Of a stretch of 64,000 nucleotides of DNA, positions 23,701 through 38,700 are shown piece after piece. The stretch is from Ancistrus triradiatus (lineage: Eukaryota; Chordata; Actinopteri; Siluriformes; Loricariidae). The first letter of the stretch is position 1; the number at the start of each line of letters is the position of its first letter. The translations under genes and the position numbers were made by a program. The DNA is taken from NCBI GenBank assembly GCA_025084515.1, contig JAJAGP010000857.1, positions 124,001 through 188,000 of the forward strand. The letters are read 5' to 3'. The notes under the pieces are model-generated. The model did no database searches. It was given only the letters and a program-made list of their open reading frames with translations, and had not been told where the DNA came from.

Positions 23701-26700
23701 GGCCTGAAATAAACTAATGGATGATTATTAACAAATGAAATGAGGTTGATCAGACAAAACGTAAAATATGTTGAATTCATAGTGTCTGCAATGAAATAAA
23801 AGTCAGTTAGTGCTCATTCTTAGTGTTTTGTCATTTCTCTGATGTCCAGGTTAGATTACCTCATATAATTATTTTAATAAAGCTATCATACTAGCACACA
23901 TCTCACACATTGTGAGAGAGTGAGCTATCCATGAGGTAATTCAATACATCAGTATATTAGTAAGACTAAAATATTTACTTCCACCAACATCATTTTTAGC
24001 AGCGTTCAAATCACATGAACCACCGAAGTAAAAATGATACAAAGAAAAACAATAGAACTATATCAAAGATTTTCAGATTTTGTTCTTGAGTACAAGTATA
24101 CAGTGGAGCAAAAAAGTATTTAGTCAGCCACTGATTGTGCAAGTTCTCCTACTTAGAAAGATGAGAGAGGTCTGTAGTTTTCATCACGATCGCGCTGAGC
24201 AAGCTCACGCCGCAAATGAGTCAACGCTGACTTCTAGCGTTACGAGACAGGGTCAGCGTGACCCCTAATAGGTAAGGCCTTGAGGAAGCAGCATGTTTTT
24301 GTTTTCTATCCACCTCTATGAGCCATCATCGCAAGATTTCTCAGGAATTCTAAGAAAACTTACCACAATCTTACCAAAGCCTGTCCTGGAACAATGGGTG
24401 AACAAATGGGTGACATATCTCATGGACTCAATCTCTAGGCTTAGTGATATGACTAGCCATTAGACTGCCCACAGTCCAGACAGGTCAGAGCCTTAGAACA
24501 ATACAAGACAATGAGGCTCACCTTGAGGAGATCATAAGAGCTGTCACCAAAGCTTGCATCATCCCCAGAGTAAATGTGAACGGATTCTTCCTTACAAAGA
24601 CGAAGTAGATCAGGGGTAGAAAAATAATGGCATGGATGGCAAGTCTGTGGAGCAAGAGAGGGAATGCATTATGTACTGTAAATATTATACGTTTCACAGC
24701 GAGTGAAGGATAATGCTTTCTTAAAGGGTAATTAAGGCGATGTTAATGGAAGTTAAAGCAAGTTGCAATACATTAGAATAGGGAGGAGACTTTAATAGCA
24801 CACTTTGCAGAACAGTTAATCCACGATTGCTTTTGTGCTGAAATGCAGATTTTAAAAAGCACATTATGCGAAGGTTTGCAAAAGCGCGAGCAGGAGTAGC
24901 GTATGACCAGTGCAAAAAAAGGTGCGTAAATGGAGGCCAGGGAACATTTCTTAAGAATCATGTTATACTACACTTGAACGGAGATAAGGCTTCACTTTTA
25001 GCACACCCTGCAGTTTATACAAGGGCATGATAACTCTTTATTTATCTCCTGTCCAGCCATGTGAGGATCTGAATGTTCTCAGTATGACTCAGCGGTAGTG
25101 TTTTCCAGCCCGTTTCTTTTCCACTTCAATTAGCTGCAGCTACAGAATCTCCTCACGGGTCGTTCAGCAACATCATTCATGTCATTGGAAATTTAGGGGA
25201 TTATACATCCGCGAAAGGTCTTATTGCAGGTTGAGCAATTTTAAAAGTCCTTGGTTCTTATCTGGTCAGGGACAGGACCGGCCAATATAATACTGTATCA
25301 GGGAGGAAAAGGCTACCATGGCTGCAGTAGTAAATCCTTAGTTAGTCTTCAGTAGAACTTCATTGGAAATCAACAGAAGAATGCACACGTAAGAAAAGGC
25401 TCACCCACTAAGCACTGTCACCATGTACAGGCCCATTTTCCTGAAGATATCCCAGTCTTCTACCTCAATGATCTTAGCAGCAATTAGGAACAGGATGCCC
25501 ACTGGCATGTAACTGCAAAATAACAGTCTTGTTATATGTACAGTACTGTGCATAAGTCTTAGGCCAGCATTAGATTTGTTGCTTTACCAATGGTATAATG
25601 ACTATATATTGCATCTTGTTGACAATTAGACCCAAAAATGTCAAACTTTTACTTGTTACTTCATGATACTCTTTTCCACTGATCTTCATTTCAATCTTTG
25701 TGAGCTTTATCATATCTCAGCTTTTTCACCCTGTTCCCTAATTACCGTATTTTTCGGACCATAAGGCGCACTTAAAATCCTTTAACTTTCTCAAAAATCG
25801 ACAATGCGCCTTAAAATGCGGTGCGTCTAATGTATGAATTAATTCTGGTTGTGCTTTCTGACCTAGAACCGATTGTAGATGGTACACGGGCGCTCATAAA
25901 TCTGTCAAAATGTTTTAGCACGGTCTTTGGTAGGTTACGAAGCTTACGGCAACCATAGTGCGCAGCATCGCGGAGTAATACGGTATGTGCTTCAGCATTA
26001 GGGTACGTGCATTCATTCATTTATTTATTTTCGAAGCGGATTTCAAACTCAGCGCTATCAGTCACGCAGTACAACATGGACATAGAGCAGCTGCGAGAGA
26101 ATTCAACATTAACGAATCAATGGTACGGAAGTGGAGGAAGCAAGAAGACGCCCTGCGCCAGGTAAAGACCAAACTGAGCTCCGACGGAACTTAAGAGTTT
26201 TGTTTCATTTCATGCGCCTTATAACCCGGTGCGCTTTATGTATGAACATAGACCCGTTAGCAGCCGATCATTGATATTGCGTCTTATAATCCGGTGCACT
26301 TTATGGTCCGGAAAATACGGTAATACTATTATTTCATTTCTTTATGGGTCATTTGTATACTAGATAACTTTTCTATGAAATGTAATATGTTGTTTAAACA
26401 TGTGTTAAAATTACCTTCTTGACTTCCTGTGGATTTCCTGTATTATTTCACTAATCATTAATCTAGTATAGTAATAAAGTGAAAGTACTAACCACATGAT
26501 GATTTGGACTAGTTTCATAGTGGCCTCATTCAGAGCATCGAAGAATTCCAGCAAGATACGGCCTCGATCTCCCATTTTCCCGATAACCAGGCCAAATGCA
26601 ACACAAAACACAATGAGGCCAAGCACGTTGATTCCATTTGAGTACATCCCCACTATCGCATAATCCTTGGTCAGGTTCTGATAAAGGGGCATAACAACAG

Positions 26701-29700
26701 TTCATATATAACGATTGCTCCAAACAGCCTTTCACTGAAACATATGTTACATTACAGAGAAGCTAATGGAATTATGTTTAAGAAAATGCTTCACACTTTT
26801 TTACCTGTGCAACAGTCGCCATTATGGTGGTAAACGGTGGGAAAGTTGTTGTATTTATATCTGTGTTGTTGTTGTTGAAAACAGGTGGTTCTATCTCTTT
26901 ACGCTGTGTTTTGTACTGATGGAGAGATATCTGTGGTTAGATTTCATTGTTCTTGTGAGAAAATGTTCATTTATTCAGGTACAGATGTATATAGACAGTT
27001 ACCTGTTGAAAGCATGCTTGAACAAGATTTTCTGGAAACATGTTCCTGTTGGAATTATCAAAACAACATATTGTAAAACTTAGTCACTAAATAGCCCAGA
27101 AGGTTGAATTATTAATAATGTGAGTGACTGATCACCTAACAAGATCCAACAGGGTGTCAACGGTGGTGACGTTTGGAGTGGATCCGGCTCGCTCAATATT
27201 ATCTGCAGTCTGAGAGACTCCAGGTTTAATAGTTGTTACCAAGATTATGCCTGTTAAGCATTTGAGTATTTAGTGTTGAGTTTTAAAGAATTAACCGTAT
27301 GATACTTAGAAAGAAAGTGTTAATTTTGCTCACCAAGAATGACAGCTATGATGGTGGTAGAGAAATAATAGATGACTGCACGAAGACCAATGCGGCCTGA
27401 CACTTCTGAATCCAAAGCTGCCACTCCTACAAAACAGGTTTATGGACAAATTAGTTAATATTTCATTGCTTTCCATATGAATTATGATTATATACTCATT
27501 AGCAGAAAAAATAACACACCCAGAAATGTTGGATTGCTGCAAAACGCAGGAGCAGTTATATCTCAGACAGATATGTATATGATTAGAGGTGAGGTCTGAA
27601 TAGACACTGGGTCTTGCCACAAGAGGGCATAAAAATGCTTCCATGATGCCCTATAAAAAAGCTCTCAGAGGCTGCTTATGGGTAGTGTACCTCTTGGTGA
27701 GAGACCACTGACTGCTAGACATGCCTGTACGACACACTCGAAGACATTTTCCCAAGTTGACTTGCCCACCATCTAGGCCGCTTTGACTTAGCTATTAGGA
27801 GGTGTGGGGAGCAGTAGGTCCGTGAGGGCATGCACACACGGCAAACTGGAACCGTATCACCTTTGTTGAAGAATTCGGGTTCTTTTAGGGATCCGATGGC
27901 GGTCAGGTTCAAGTATTAAGGCATCGATCCTGAGTGCTTCAATCCTGCCTTTGCTGTGGAGCGACACACTGCACCAACTGCTGGTGTAATGATCTGGGGA
28001 GCCATCGTATACGACACTAACAGGGAAAGTATCCACTCAGCCGTATGTGCAGGACATCCTGTGGTCACAGGTGTTGCCTGTCATGGCAGGGCTTTCAACT
28101 GGCATTTTTCAGCAGGATAATGCTCACCCAAACACAGCAAGGGTTTCTCAGGAATGTCTCCACCAGATTGCAACACTTCTTTGGCCTGCCCTGGTCGTGA
28201 CCAGGTGGGACGCCGGCTTTGACAACCTACAAGTGTACAGGATCTACAGGCCCAGCTGCAACATATGTGGACAAATGAGCCAGAGCAGCATATACCATAC
28301 GGAACCTGCATGGCCAATCGTATCTCATCTTGTATCCAGGCTAGAGGCGGCCCAACAGGGTACTAGAGCCTCTTTTCAGTTGTACAGTTTTCCCCAATAA
28401 ACGTATCCTTTTGCTCTAATACTGTAGTCACTTACATACAGTTCATTATTGGTATACTTCAACTATGAGAAAAAAGCCAGGAAATCACAATGTAGGATTT
28501 TTAAAGAATTTCATTGTAAATCATGGTGGAAACTAAGTATTTGGTCACCCACAAACAAGCAATATTTCTGGCTCTCACAGACCTGTAACTTCTTCTTTAA
28601 GAAGCTTTTCTGTTCACCTCTCATAATTTCAACCATGGCCAAGACCTAAGAGCTGTCGAAGGACAGCAAGAAGAAAATTGTAGACCTGCACCAGGCTGGG
28701 AAGAGTGAATCTACAATAGGCAAGCAGGTTGGTGTGAATAAATCAACTATGGGAGCAATTGTAAGGAAATGGAAGACATACAAGGCCACTGAAGTCCCTT
28801 GATCTGGGACCCCACGCAAGATCTCATCCAAAATGATCATGAGAACGGTGAACAAAAATCCCAGAACTACATGGAGGGACCTGATAAATGACCTGCAGAG
28901 AGCTGGGACCAAAGTAACAAAGGCTAAGATCAGTAACACACTACGTCGAGTAGTGTGTTACTGATGCAGTGCCAGGCGTGTCCCCCTGGTTAAGCCAGTA
29001 CATGTCCAGGCCCGTCTGAAGTTTGCCAGAGAGCATATTGATGATCCAGAAGAGGATTGGGAGAATATCATGTGGTCAGATGAAACCAAAATAGAACTTT
29101 TTGGTAAAAACTCAACTTGTTGTGTTTGGAGTTAGAAGAATGCTGAGTTGCATCCCAAGAACACCATACCTACTGTGAAGCATGGGGGTGGAAACATCAT
29201 GCTTTGGGGCTGTTTTTCTGCAAAGAGGACAGGACGACTGATCTGTGTTAAGGGAAGAATGAACAGGGCAATGTATCGTGAGATTTTAAGCCAAAACCTC
29301 CTTCCATCAGTGAGAGCACTGAAGATGGAACGTTGCTGGGTCTTCCAGCAGGACAATGATCCCAATGACACCACTTGAGCAATGAAGGAGTGGCTCTGAA
29401 AAAAGCATTTCAAGGTCCTGGAGTGACCTAGCCAGTCTCCAGACCTCACCCCTATAGAAAATTTGTGGAGGGGTTGAAAGTCCGTGTTGCCCAGCAACAA
29501 CCCCAAAGCATCACTGCTCTAGAGGAGATCTGCATGGAGGAATGGGCCAAAATACCAGCTACAGTGTGTGCCAACCTGGTGAAGACTTACAGGAAACGTT
29601 TGACCTCTGTCATTGCCAACAGAGGTTATGTTACAAAGCATTGAGTTGAACTTTTGTTATTGACCAAATACTTATTTTCCACCATAATTTCAAATTAAAT

Positions 29701-32700
29701 TCTTTAAAAATCCTACAAGTAAGTTACTAAGTTCCTGGATTTTTTTCTCATGTTTTTTCTCGTACTTGAAGTGTACCTATGATGAAAATTACAGACATCT
29801 CTCATCTTTCTATAGGAGAACTTGCACAATACTTTTTTGCCCCACTGTATATTACCATTAAATTCACACATATAGATTGTATGTGCCCTACGATGGTTTG
29901 GAGCCCTGTTTAGGGTTGTTCCTGCCTGACGCCCTGTGTCGCTGGCTAGGCACCGGCTCTCCCGCGGCCCTGACTAGGTAAGCGGACAAGAAAATGAATG
30001 AAGGAATGAATATAAAGTTTCATCTAATTCCAACAACTCTTTCTTGGTGCATTATTTTTTCTTGTCAATCAGTGTATATCAGCAAGGTGTGTGCTGACCT
30101 CAAATGCTTGGACGTTTATGTTAACATTTGTCCTCATGTTTTTCTATTAAACCAGTGTCAACAGCATGGTTTTTTTCAAGGTCTTTCTGTCTGCTGTTTC
30201 AGTCTGTAGACTGATAAAGTCCTGGTTGGTGATTGTGCTCCATCAGCAGCAGCTCTGCTGAGTGCAGTGACTTATTACCAGTCACTCTGAAGCGCAATAA
30301 TATCATATAATAATATCAAGCCTTTGTGTACAATTTATGTAAATGTTACATACTGATGCATGTACATTTTAGATGCTAGTATGTCTGAAGTTATGATATG
30401 TATATATGTAAATTTCATCCTCTTTTGAACTAATCCTTTAAGCCTTAAACACAAAGGACAGGACACAACCAATACCACAGATCATTTAATTTAACTATCC
30501 TAAAGTGCTGAAAATTTAGCCGAGGTCTGGCATTCATGTCCATTGGGAAGATTAGTGTTATTGTAAACAGTGGTACCTGTTATCATGCTGGAAATGATGA
30601 GGGGCAGGATAACCAGCTTTAGCATTCTCATCAGGATTTCTCCAGGGAAGCCAAAATATTGCTTGTTCAGATGGGACAGCGAAGCATATTCCCTCACTAG
30701 CACTCCCAGGCCAATTCCTGTCAAGCACGAAGGAGAAAGACAGTGAACAGTGAAATACTGAACATCTGGGTGAGGATAATCAGGTCATAATATTTCAATA
30801 TAACATGCATTTGCTTTATATGAATTGCCGAGTATTGTTCTTATACAGTATACCAATGACGGAGGGGTACATGGTCCCTTTTCACCTTAGATGAGTAAAA
30901 AGAACTACATTGGGTTTTTTTGTTATTTAAAGTAAAGCCATTAGACATGCACCACTTGTACAAACAAACAAAGCTGATAATATACAGTGGTATGAAAAAG
31001 TTTGGGCACCCCTGATAATTTTCATGATTTTAGTTTATAAATCATTGGTTGTTCAGATCAGCAACTTGAGTTAAATATATCATATAGCAGATGAACACAG
31101 TGATATTTGAGAAGTGAAATGAAGTTTATAGGATGTACAGAAAGTGTGCAGTAATTATTCAAACAAAATTAGGCAGGTGCTAAATTTGGGCACCCCAACA
31201 GAAAAATTACATCAATATTTAGTAGATCCTCCTTTTGTAGAAGTTACAGCCGCTAAACGCTTCCTACAGCTTCCAGTCTGGATTCTGGTTGAAGGTGCTT
31301 TGGACCATTCTTCTTTAGAAACATCTCCAGTTCAGTCAGGTTTGATGGTTTCCGAGCATGGACAGCCCACATTTTCAGTAATATTCATGTCTGGGGACTG
31401 AGATTTCCATTCCACAACGTTGTACTGGTTCCTCTGCATGAATGCCTTACTAGATTTTAAGCAGGGTTTAAGGTCGTTGGCCTCGGTGCAACTTTGTCAC
31501 TGATTCTTGAACATTGTTCTCAAGAATCTGGAGATATTAACTGGAATCCATGCGACCCTCAACTTTAACAAGATTCCTAGTACCTGCACTGGCCACACAG
31601 TCCCACAGCATGATGGAACCGCCACCAAATTTTACTGTGGGTAGCAAGTGTTTGTCTTGGGATTGCTGTGTTCTTTTTCCCGCCCCTTGTTATGTCCAAA
31701 TAACTCAGTTTTAGTTTCATCAGTACACAGCACTTTATTCCAAAATGAAGCTGGATTGTCCAAATGTGCTGTAGCACACCTCAAGTGACTCTGTTTGTGG
31801 CGTGTCTGCAGAAAAGGCTTCTTCTGCATTACTCTCCCATACAGCCTCTCCTTGTGCAAAGTGCGCTGTATAGTTGAACGATGAACAGTGACACCATCTG
31901 CAGCAAGATGAGGTTGTAGGGTCTTTGGAGGTGGTCTGTGGCTTGACTATGACTGTTCTCACCATCCTTCGCCTCTGCCAATCTGAGATTTTTTCTTGGT
32001 CTGCCACTTCGGGAGTTCCTAACTAGAACTGTGCCTGTGGTCTTCCATTGCCTCACTATGTTCCTCACAGTGGAAACTGACAGCTGAAATCTCTGAGAGA
32101 GCTTTTCCCTTTCCCTGAACCATGATGTTGAACAACCTTTGTTTTCAGGCCATTTGAGAGTTGTTTTGAGGCTCCCATATTGCCACTCTTCAGAGAAGAT
32201 GCAAAGAGGAGAAAAACTTCCAATTGGCCACCTTAACCCTTTATCATAGTTGGACTCACTTGTGTATGTAGATCAAGGGTCAGTGAGCTTACAAAACAAA
32301 GTTATTCTAAATTACCGCTAAAGTTATTCAAATCGATAAAATGACAAGGGTGCCCAAATTTATGCACCTGCCTAATTTGTTTTGAATAATTACTGCACAC
32401 TTTCTGTAAAACTTAATTTCACTTCTCAAATATCACGGTGTTCATCTGCTATATGATATATTTACCTGAAATTGCTGAGCTGGACAACCAATGATTTATA
32501 AAGAAAAATCATGAAAATTATCAGGGGTGCCCAAACTTTTTCATACCACTGTAGCAAATAAATGAAGGTGGAGGTATTGACTAACACTGATAATGACTAA
32601 CACTGATAATGACTAACTAAGATGATACCTCTGTAAAAACATTAGAGTTATTTATTAATATCTCCCATTGCATTTATAACAAACTTGCTTATATTCATCT

Positions 32701-35700
32701 GACATAAAATGAGTCACCTATGACTGAAATGTATCTAATGATAATTTCCTCTATATTGGGAATTTTGCTACTGCTGGTAGACCTGCAAAATTCAACTACT
32801 TCCTTCACGCTATTGCTGTTGCCACCCTCAGATGCAATCACTCCTTTTTGCCAATCATTAAAATCTGATATGTGACCCATTTCCACACATTCCTTGCCCA
32901 TCACCTCTGTACCACCGCTTCTCATCCTATAAATCCCGTCGCACACCCCGCATGAATTTATAGCCTGATCATACTTGTGCAACGCCATCTGCAGGGGCAT
33001 GAAGTCACTACAACCTTAAAACACGCAAGGTGACTAATTTTTTGTTCGGAGAGTATATCAGCTGTTTAGTGCAGCATCTGCTGGGAAGATTTGTAAACTT
33101 GAGTCAGGAAAACCCTAAAACTTCCATACAGACAGCGATTTGAATTTAAACACGAATGTTTTTTGTTAAATAAAGCATTTAAAGGACTATTGTGCTTTGT
33201 AGTTGGTAAATGTTAATATTAATAGTAACTTGATATTAAGAGTAACTTAGTAAAGTAATGAATAATGAGATTTTTTTCCAGAAAGTAATCTGCATTACAT
33301 TTTGAAAAAAGTAGTTTGTATTTTATTTGAATAACTACCCTAGCACTGCTCATATGTTCATAACAGGTTCATAATATGAAGCATACAGGCATGGAATCTA
33401 TAAAACCCCTGTCAGTAGAATTGGTTCGGTGACTCTCAATATGACACTTTCATAGGTTTCCACCTCCCCAACAAACCAGGTCATCCATCAACTGTCTGCT
33501 CTGCCTTCTGAACACTAAGTTCATAAAGAAAGGGTTTGCCAACTATAGTATGATGGAGAATATGGCGGGTTTGGACAGAGAGCTGGCCTTAACTCCTTCA
33601 AACACAACGGGCAAGGGATTATTGTCCAGCATGTGTGCCTGACGCCACAGTTATGTTCCAAACACTAATGTAAAGTCACCTGAGAAGTGTGAAGGCTGTT
33701 GTAACATCAAGTGGGCACACTTGCCCTAGATACTGGACTGTGGACCTGAAAAATCCAGGGTTTATCCCCCAGCACTTCCAAGCCACTATCGTTCCCTTGA
33801 CTGTACATTGGACTGTACCAGTTGTAGGTCATTGTGGATAAGGGTGTCTGCTAAATGACTAAATCTAAATGTAAAAGTTTTTGCATGTAATTTTTGGGTG
33901 TCCAAATTTTTTTGGCACTCTGGGTTATGAAGCTGTGGAACAGGAGAAGCTTATGAAAAATCACTGTATAAATAAAAATATTACACAGCCATTCCAAAGT
34001 TTATTCCCAGGCATTTATTTCATATAAATATAGAGCCTACTTCTAGAGCTCACAGGTCCAAACAGATATTGGTTATATAATAACTGAGCCACTAGGTTAG
34101 AGACCTAGAAATTAGTATAATTTAGCTAAGGCTGTCAAACTTTAGAGAGCATTCAATCCAGTCTTTCTTTTTATTACAGTTTAGATGATCCATGTACCTG
34201 GTGGATATGAACATGCAACCGTTTTATCACTGGTTTAAGGAAAATTTGGACATACTATAAAAGTTAAATGGCAGATAATAAATTTGGAATACAGCTTATA
34301 AAGTGGCTGACTCACTGGTTTTACAGGTCTAAGGTCTTATATCCACAACACAGCTGATGTCAGTTCACAGTGTTCCAACAGTTCACCAATGTAGTACTGT
34401 TGTGTTTAATGTAAAACAAAACAAAAAAACACAAAAAACAGTTGGAAGGTGGAAGAATACATTTTTTCATCATGCCACATTCTTCCTATGACAGTAAAAA
34501 ACAAGTCAAAATGTTATGCACATGTTTGTATTTTTATAATATGTGCCTTGAGACAAGGTTAATTGTTTACAATATTATGCATGCCATGTTCTTAAAGTTA
34601 ATATGTGTGCTATAAACACATTACAATAAAACCATCTGAACTGTGACCGTGACTTTATGTGTCATGAGGAGGTGTGCTGGAAAGCCACCTCACCTGGCAC
34701 CTGAAATTTCAATCAAACTGCCTTTATTCACATTAATATTTATTTTTTTATACACTATCCCGTTCACTACTGCATACAGATTCTGTCCAAATTCTGCTTA
34801 CTGTGAGTGTTATGCTTCTCCTACTGCAAAAAGTATTGCATTGTTCTGATATGCTTTAAAATTTGTATTTTTAAGTACACATGGTCAGATCAGTGATCAC
34901 ATTACATGATTTGAAAATGAAGGAGTTATTTTTAACAAAAAATCCAAATATGAACATTTATGAATATGAATTTTAATTTTAGTCATTTAGCAGACACCTT
35001 TATCCAGAGCATTTTACAACTGATACAGCCTCACAATCCAAGCAGTTGTGCTGTAAGGGCCTTGCTCAGGGATGCAACAGTGGCAGATTGTAGAGGTGGG
35101 ATTTGAACTCTGGCCTTAACCAGTAGACTACGACAGTCCTTTAGCTGTTTGTTTCCACTAAAAATGAAATCAAGCATGGTATCAGTGACTGTGCTTTGTC
35201 ACACAGGTGTTTTTAATGATTTAGCCACCCTCCCATTACAACAATGCACAGGCTACACTATTCCATTATGTATATGAAAGATAATCTAAACATGCCTCTA
35301 AAAAGGCTGTAGAGTAAAGCTGAGTTTTATAAAGGGATTTTACTTTGTTGGCTCAGTCTATGTGCTACTTTGGCCTATACTCCTGGCTGAATGACTATAA
35401 TGTGGTGTCATGCGTAAACACTTGGAGGAACACCAAGAATTGTGAGCCTCTGCTGAGGCAGAATGACATTTCCGGACAAACGCACAGAAACATCTACCCT
35501 ACACAGTGGGTCTTAGGTAAACCCAGAACCAAACCCGTTTTCAGGTTTCTGTAACCAGTCATCTGGATTTTCAGTGAGGGGAAACCACAGAAACTAGGTT
35601 TAATGGTGTCAGTAACCCCGAATGCAACTCCATAACCAGAGACAGGATTATATTATATTATATATTAGGATGTTAGAGTGGTTCATCACTGCAAACCAGT

Positions 35701-38700
35701 GCTCTACCAACTTAGCCACTCAGGTTAGTATCCTGTTTCTGTTGAGATGGGTTTCCTGACACCGAAAGGGTTCTTTTTCCCCTGGTTTTGATTTCTAAAT
35801 ATTACGTTTGCTTTGGTTGGAAAAAAAGATGTAAACAATTAAATAAGGGACAAACCAAAATGAGCATACATGACTAATGTGCTATATTATTTCTAATAGG
35901 CCAAGAGTTTCACTGTTACTATTGCATAGCATATTCTTGCATCATCTAAAAGCCCAATAAGTGAAGAACTTCAATAAAGGAGTTGCTTAATGGGCAGCTG
36001 GGCAACAGTTTAAATGCAGAATGGTGTGACATTCCACATAAATAAAGCCTCTTCAATAATTTTTTTCAAATGTTTGCCTAATATTCCAGCACACGTAATG
36101 CAAAACCTTATAACCACAATGGACTATTTAAACAAGATCAAATAGAACAAAAATGCTGGACAACCAACATCGAGCCAATTAGGATTTGTCATCAAATTTG
36201 TTACCTGTCAGTTTAAAAATCGCTTGATCTTGCACTAGCATTAAGGCATTATATTCCAGGCAGTGTAGGTTTGTGTATTAGGTTTGTAGCTTTGGAGAGA
36301 ATATTACAGACAATTTGATGTTTGGTTAGTTGTTTACATTTTTCCATGGAGAGGTAAGTCACTGTTCCCCAAGTTTTTGCCCTGTCATCCTAACCAAACT
36401 GAGACAACTGGGACACTGCTGTTTCCAGCAGCTGGGTCTTACTACTGAGTCACCAGGTAAACAGATTAAAAATATAAATTAGTTTGGTTGTTTATTTATT
36501 TATCATTGCATAAGCATCTGTGGTTATTCATGACAGGAGCAAAGTTATATCGATACTAGTCAGACACATTGGGCCAATTTTTGGCCACCAATTAACCTAA
36601 TGCATGTCTTTGAACTGTGGGAGGAGACCCAGAGTACCCGGAGTAAACCCATGCAGACACAGGGAGGGCATACAACTGTTCTAACCACTTGTGCCACCCA
36701 AAATATAGAATACAATTTAAAATATGAAATATTAATAGACTGAAAAGACTGTATTCAACTATCAGAATGATTTCATACTTTGGTGTATAAAATATGTGAA
36801 TCATTAAATATAATGGATGCTGTTTTATAATATGTTTTCTGTTACATGCGCATTTCATTGATACCTTTATTTCCATGGAGACTCATTAATTGATTTGCCC
36901 GTATTCAAAAAGCCACAATCACAGCAGCATGTTGCTGTTCTAATGCAGTTGTTAAATAGAAGTGACCAAATTGGAAATGGAAGGTGGAAAAAGCAATGAA
37001 AGCCAGTGTGATGGAAAAAGGGCACCATTCTGATGCATTAGCAGCTTAGCTATTAGGCCAGCTTCAAGTTAGATCATTATTCTGGCCTTGGTACTCTTAT
37101 ATACTTGCAATCAGAAATATTCATCCTCCCTCACTTTAAAAGGTATTATGGTGATGTGTAAGAATGAATATTTATTGTGATACAGAAGCACTTTTGATAA
37201 CATAAGTTGGCATACTTTTAAGAACATGAAAAACATCTAGTTCTCTTGAGAAATGTCAATGGACACTATTATTCAACCCACAACCACAGTAGCTGGGGAA
37301 TCCTTTTGTCTTGATAACCTCTAATAAGTGTTTTTGGTAAGTGCTGACAAGCTTTTGACACCTCTATCTTTGCCCATTCTTTTCAAGCAAAAGCTTCCAG
37401 CTTATTGTGGTTTGATCGCTTCCAGCATTTCAACTGCTTTTTAAAATCCAACCAATGTTTCTCTATGGGATTTAAATCTGGAGACTGAGAAGGCCACTCT
37501 TAAACATTCCAGGACTGATTCCTTAACCAGGCTTTGGTTGACTTGGAAGTGTACTTGAGATCATTGTCTTGCTGGAGATCCAATGATCAGCAAAGCTGAA
37601 GCTACAGAAGGCATAACATTTTTCCCTGGCTTGGCATTTCTGTGAATCCATAATGCTAGTCACATGGTCAAGATTGCCAGTTCCTGCAGCACTAAAACAT
37701 CCCAACATCATCACTGACTGATGCTCCCAATGGTGTCTTCAGGAATGTTCAAGGTGGGGTTGTATTTACAGATATGGTTTAATGTAAAATGGGACAGAAT
37801 AAAGGTGAAAAAATACTTATACAGCTTTTGATATGGTAAAACAACAACCATCAGCTAAATTTAGGACTTGTTGACTAGCCAGCAATATCATCGGACGTCA
37901 ATAACACAACCTTCTACGAGCTTACTGAACAAGTTTGCTTGTTGTGCAACCGTTTAGTGGAATAATGGGCTAAAACTCTCCGGAAACATCTCAAGAAGAA
38001 TCAGTGCTGGCACTGTTATTATGCCAATGCATATGTAATAACAATGTTATGCCAATATGTTTGCACTGCAGGTCATTTTCTAAATGAAAAGAAATTCATT
38101 TTTTTCAGCCTGTAATGGAAGGAACTACACCTGCAACATTATTTTTTGTTTGGTGAGATGGTAATACCATTACTATCATGAAAGCGTTGTCATACCTCGC
38201 AAAAACACTACCATACCTACCAGACACCTATGGATTAGACCACTGCAGACATACAGTATAACTACATAGAACAGTGGATCTCAAACTTTTTATCAACAGA
38301 TCCGCAGTGGCCCGCAACAGTGGCCATATGCTGGTATTACATGCTGCAGACATGCCTTCATGCGTAGTAATAATAGGCCAGAAGTAAAGAAGAATCACTG
38401 GCAGAGTACTGTGGCTTACTTTATGACACATGCGGACAGCCCTGGGTGGTGAAGGCTTTTCCATGACGAAATATGAACACAGTAATTAATTCCAGCTGCA
38501 TGTGATGTATGTGTGTGTGTTGTGACGGAACAGGTCTTCATTGTCACTTACTAAATCTAGTCATGCTTCACAGTGGTAGCTGTTATATGTCTGAACAGCC
38601 AAGATAGTCTGAGACACCAGCCTGGCAGCGGTTCTACACACATGCTTCCACCCACTGAATGAGACCACAGAGAACCATCATACACATGAGCAACATCTCT

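Noticed and set aside
26526..26735. Alternative minus-strand frame through exon 7 of slc1a1
   Set aside because: It is a shifted shadow of the transporter exon, which has clear homology and phase-compatible splice sites in the other frame.
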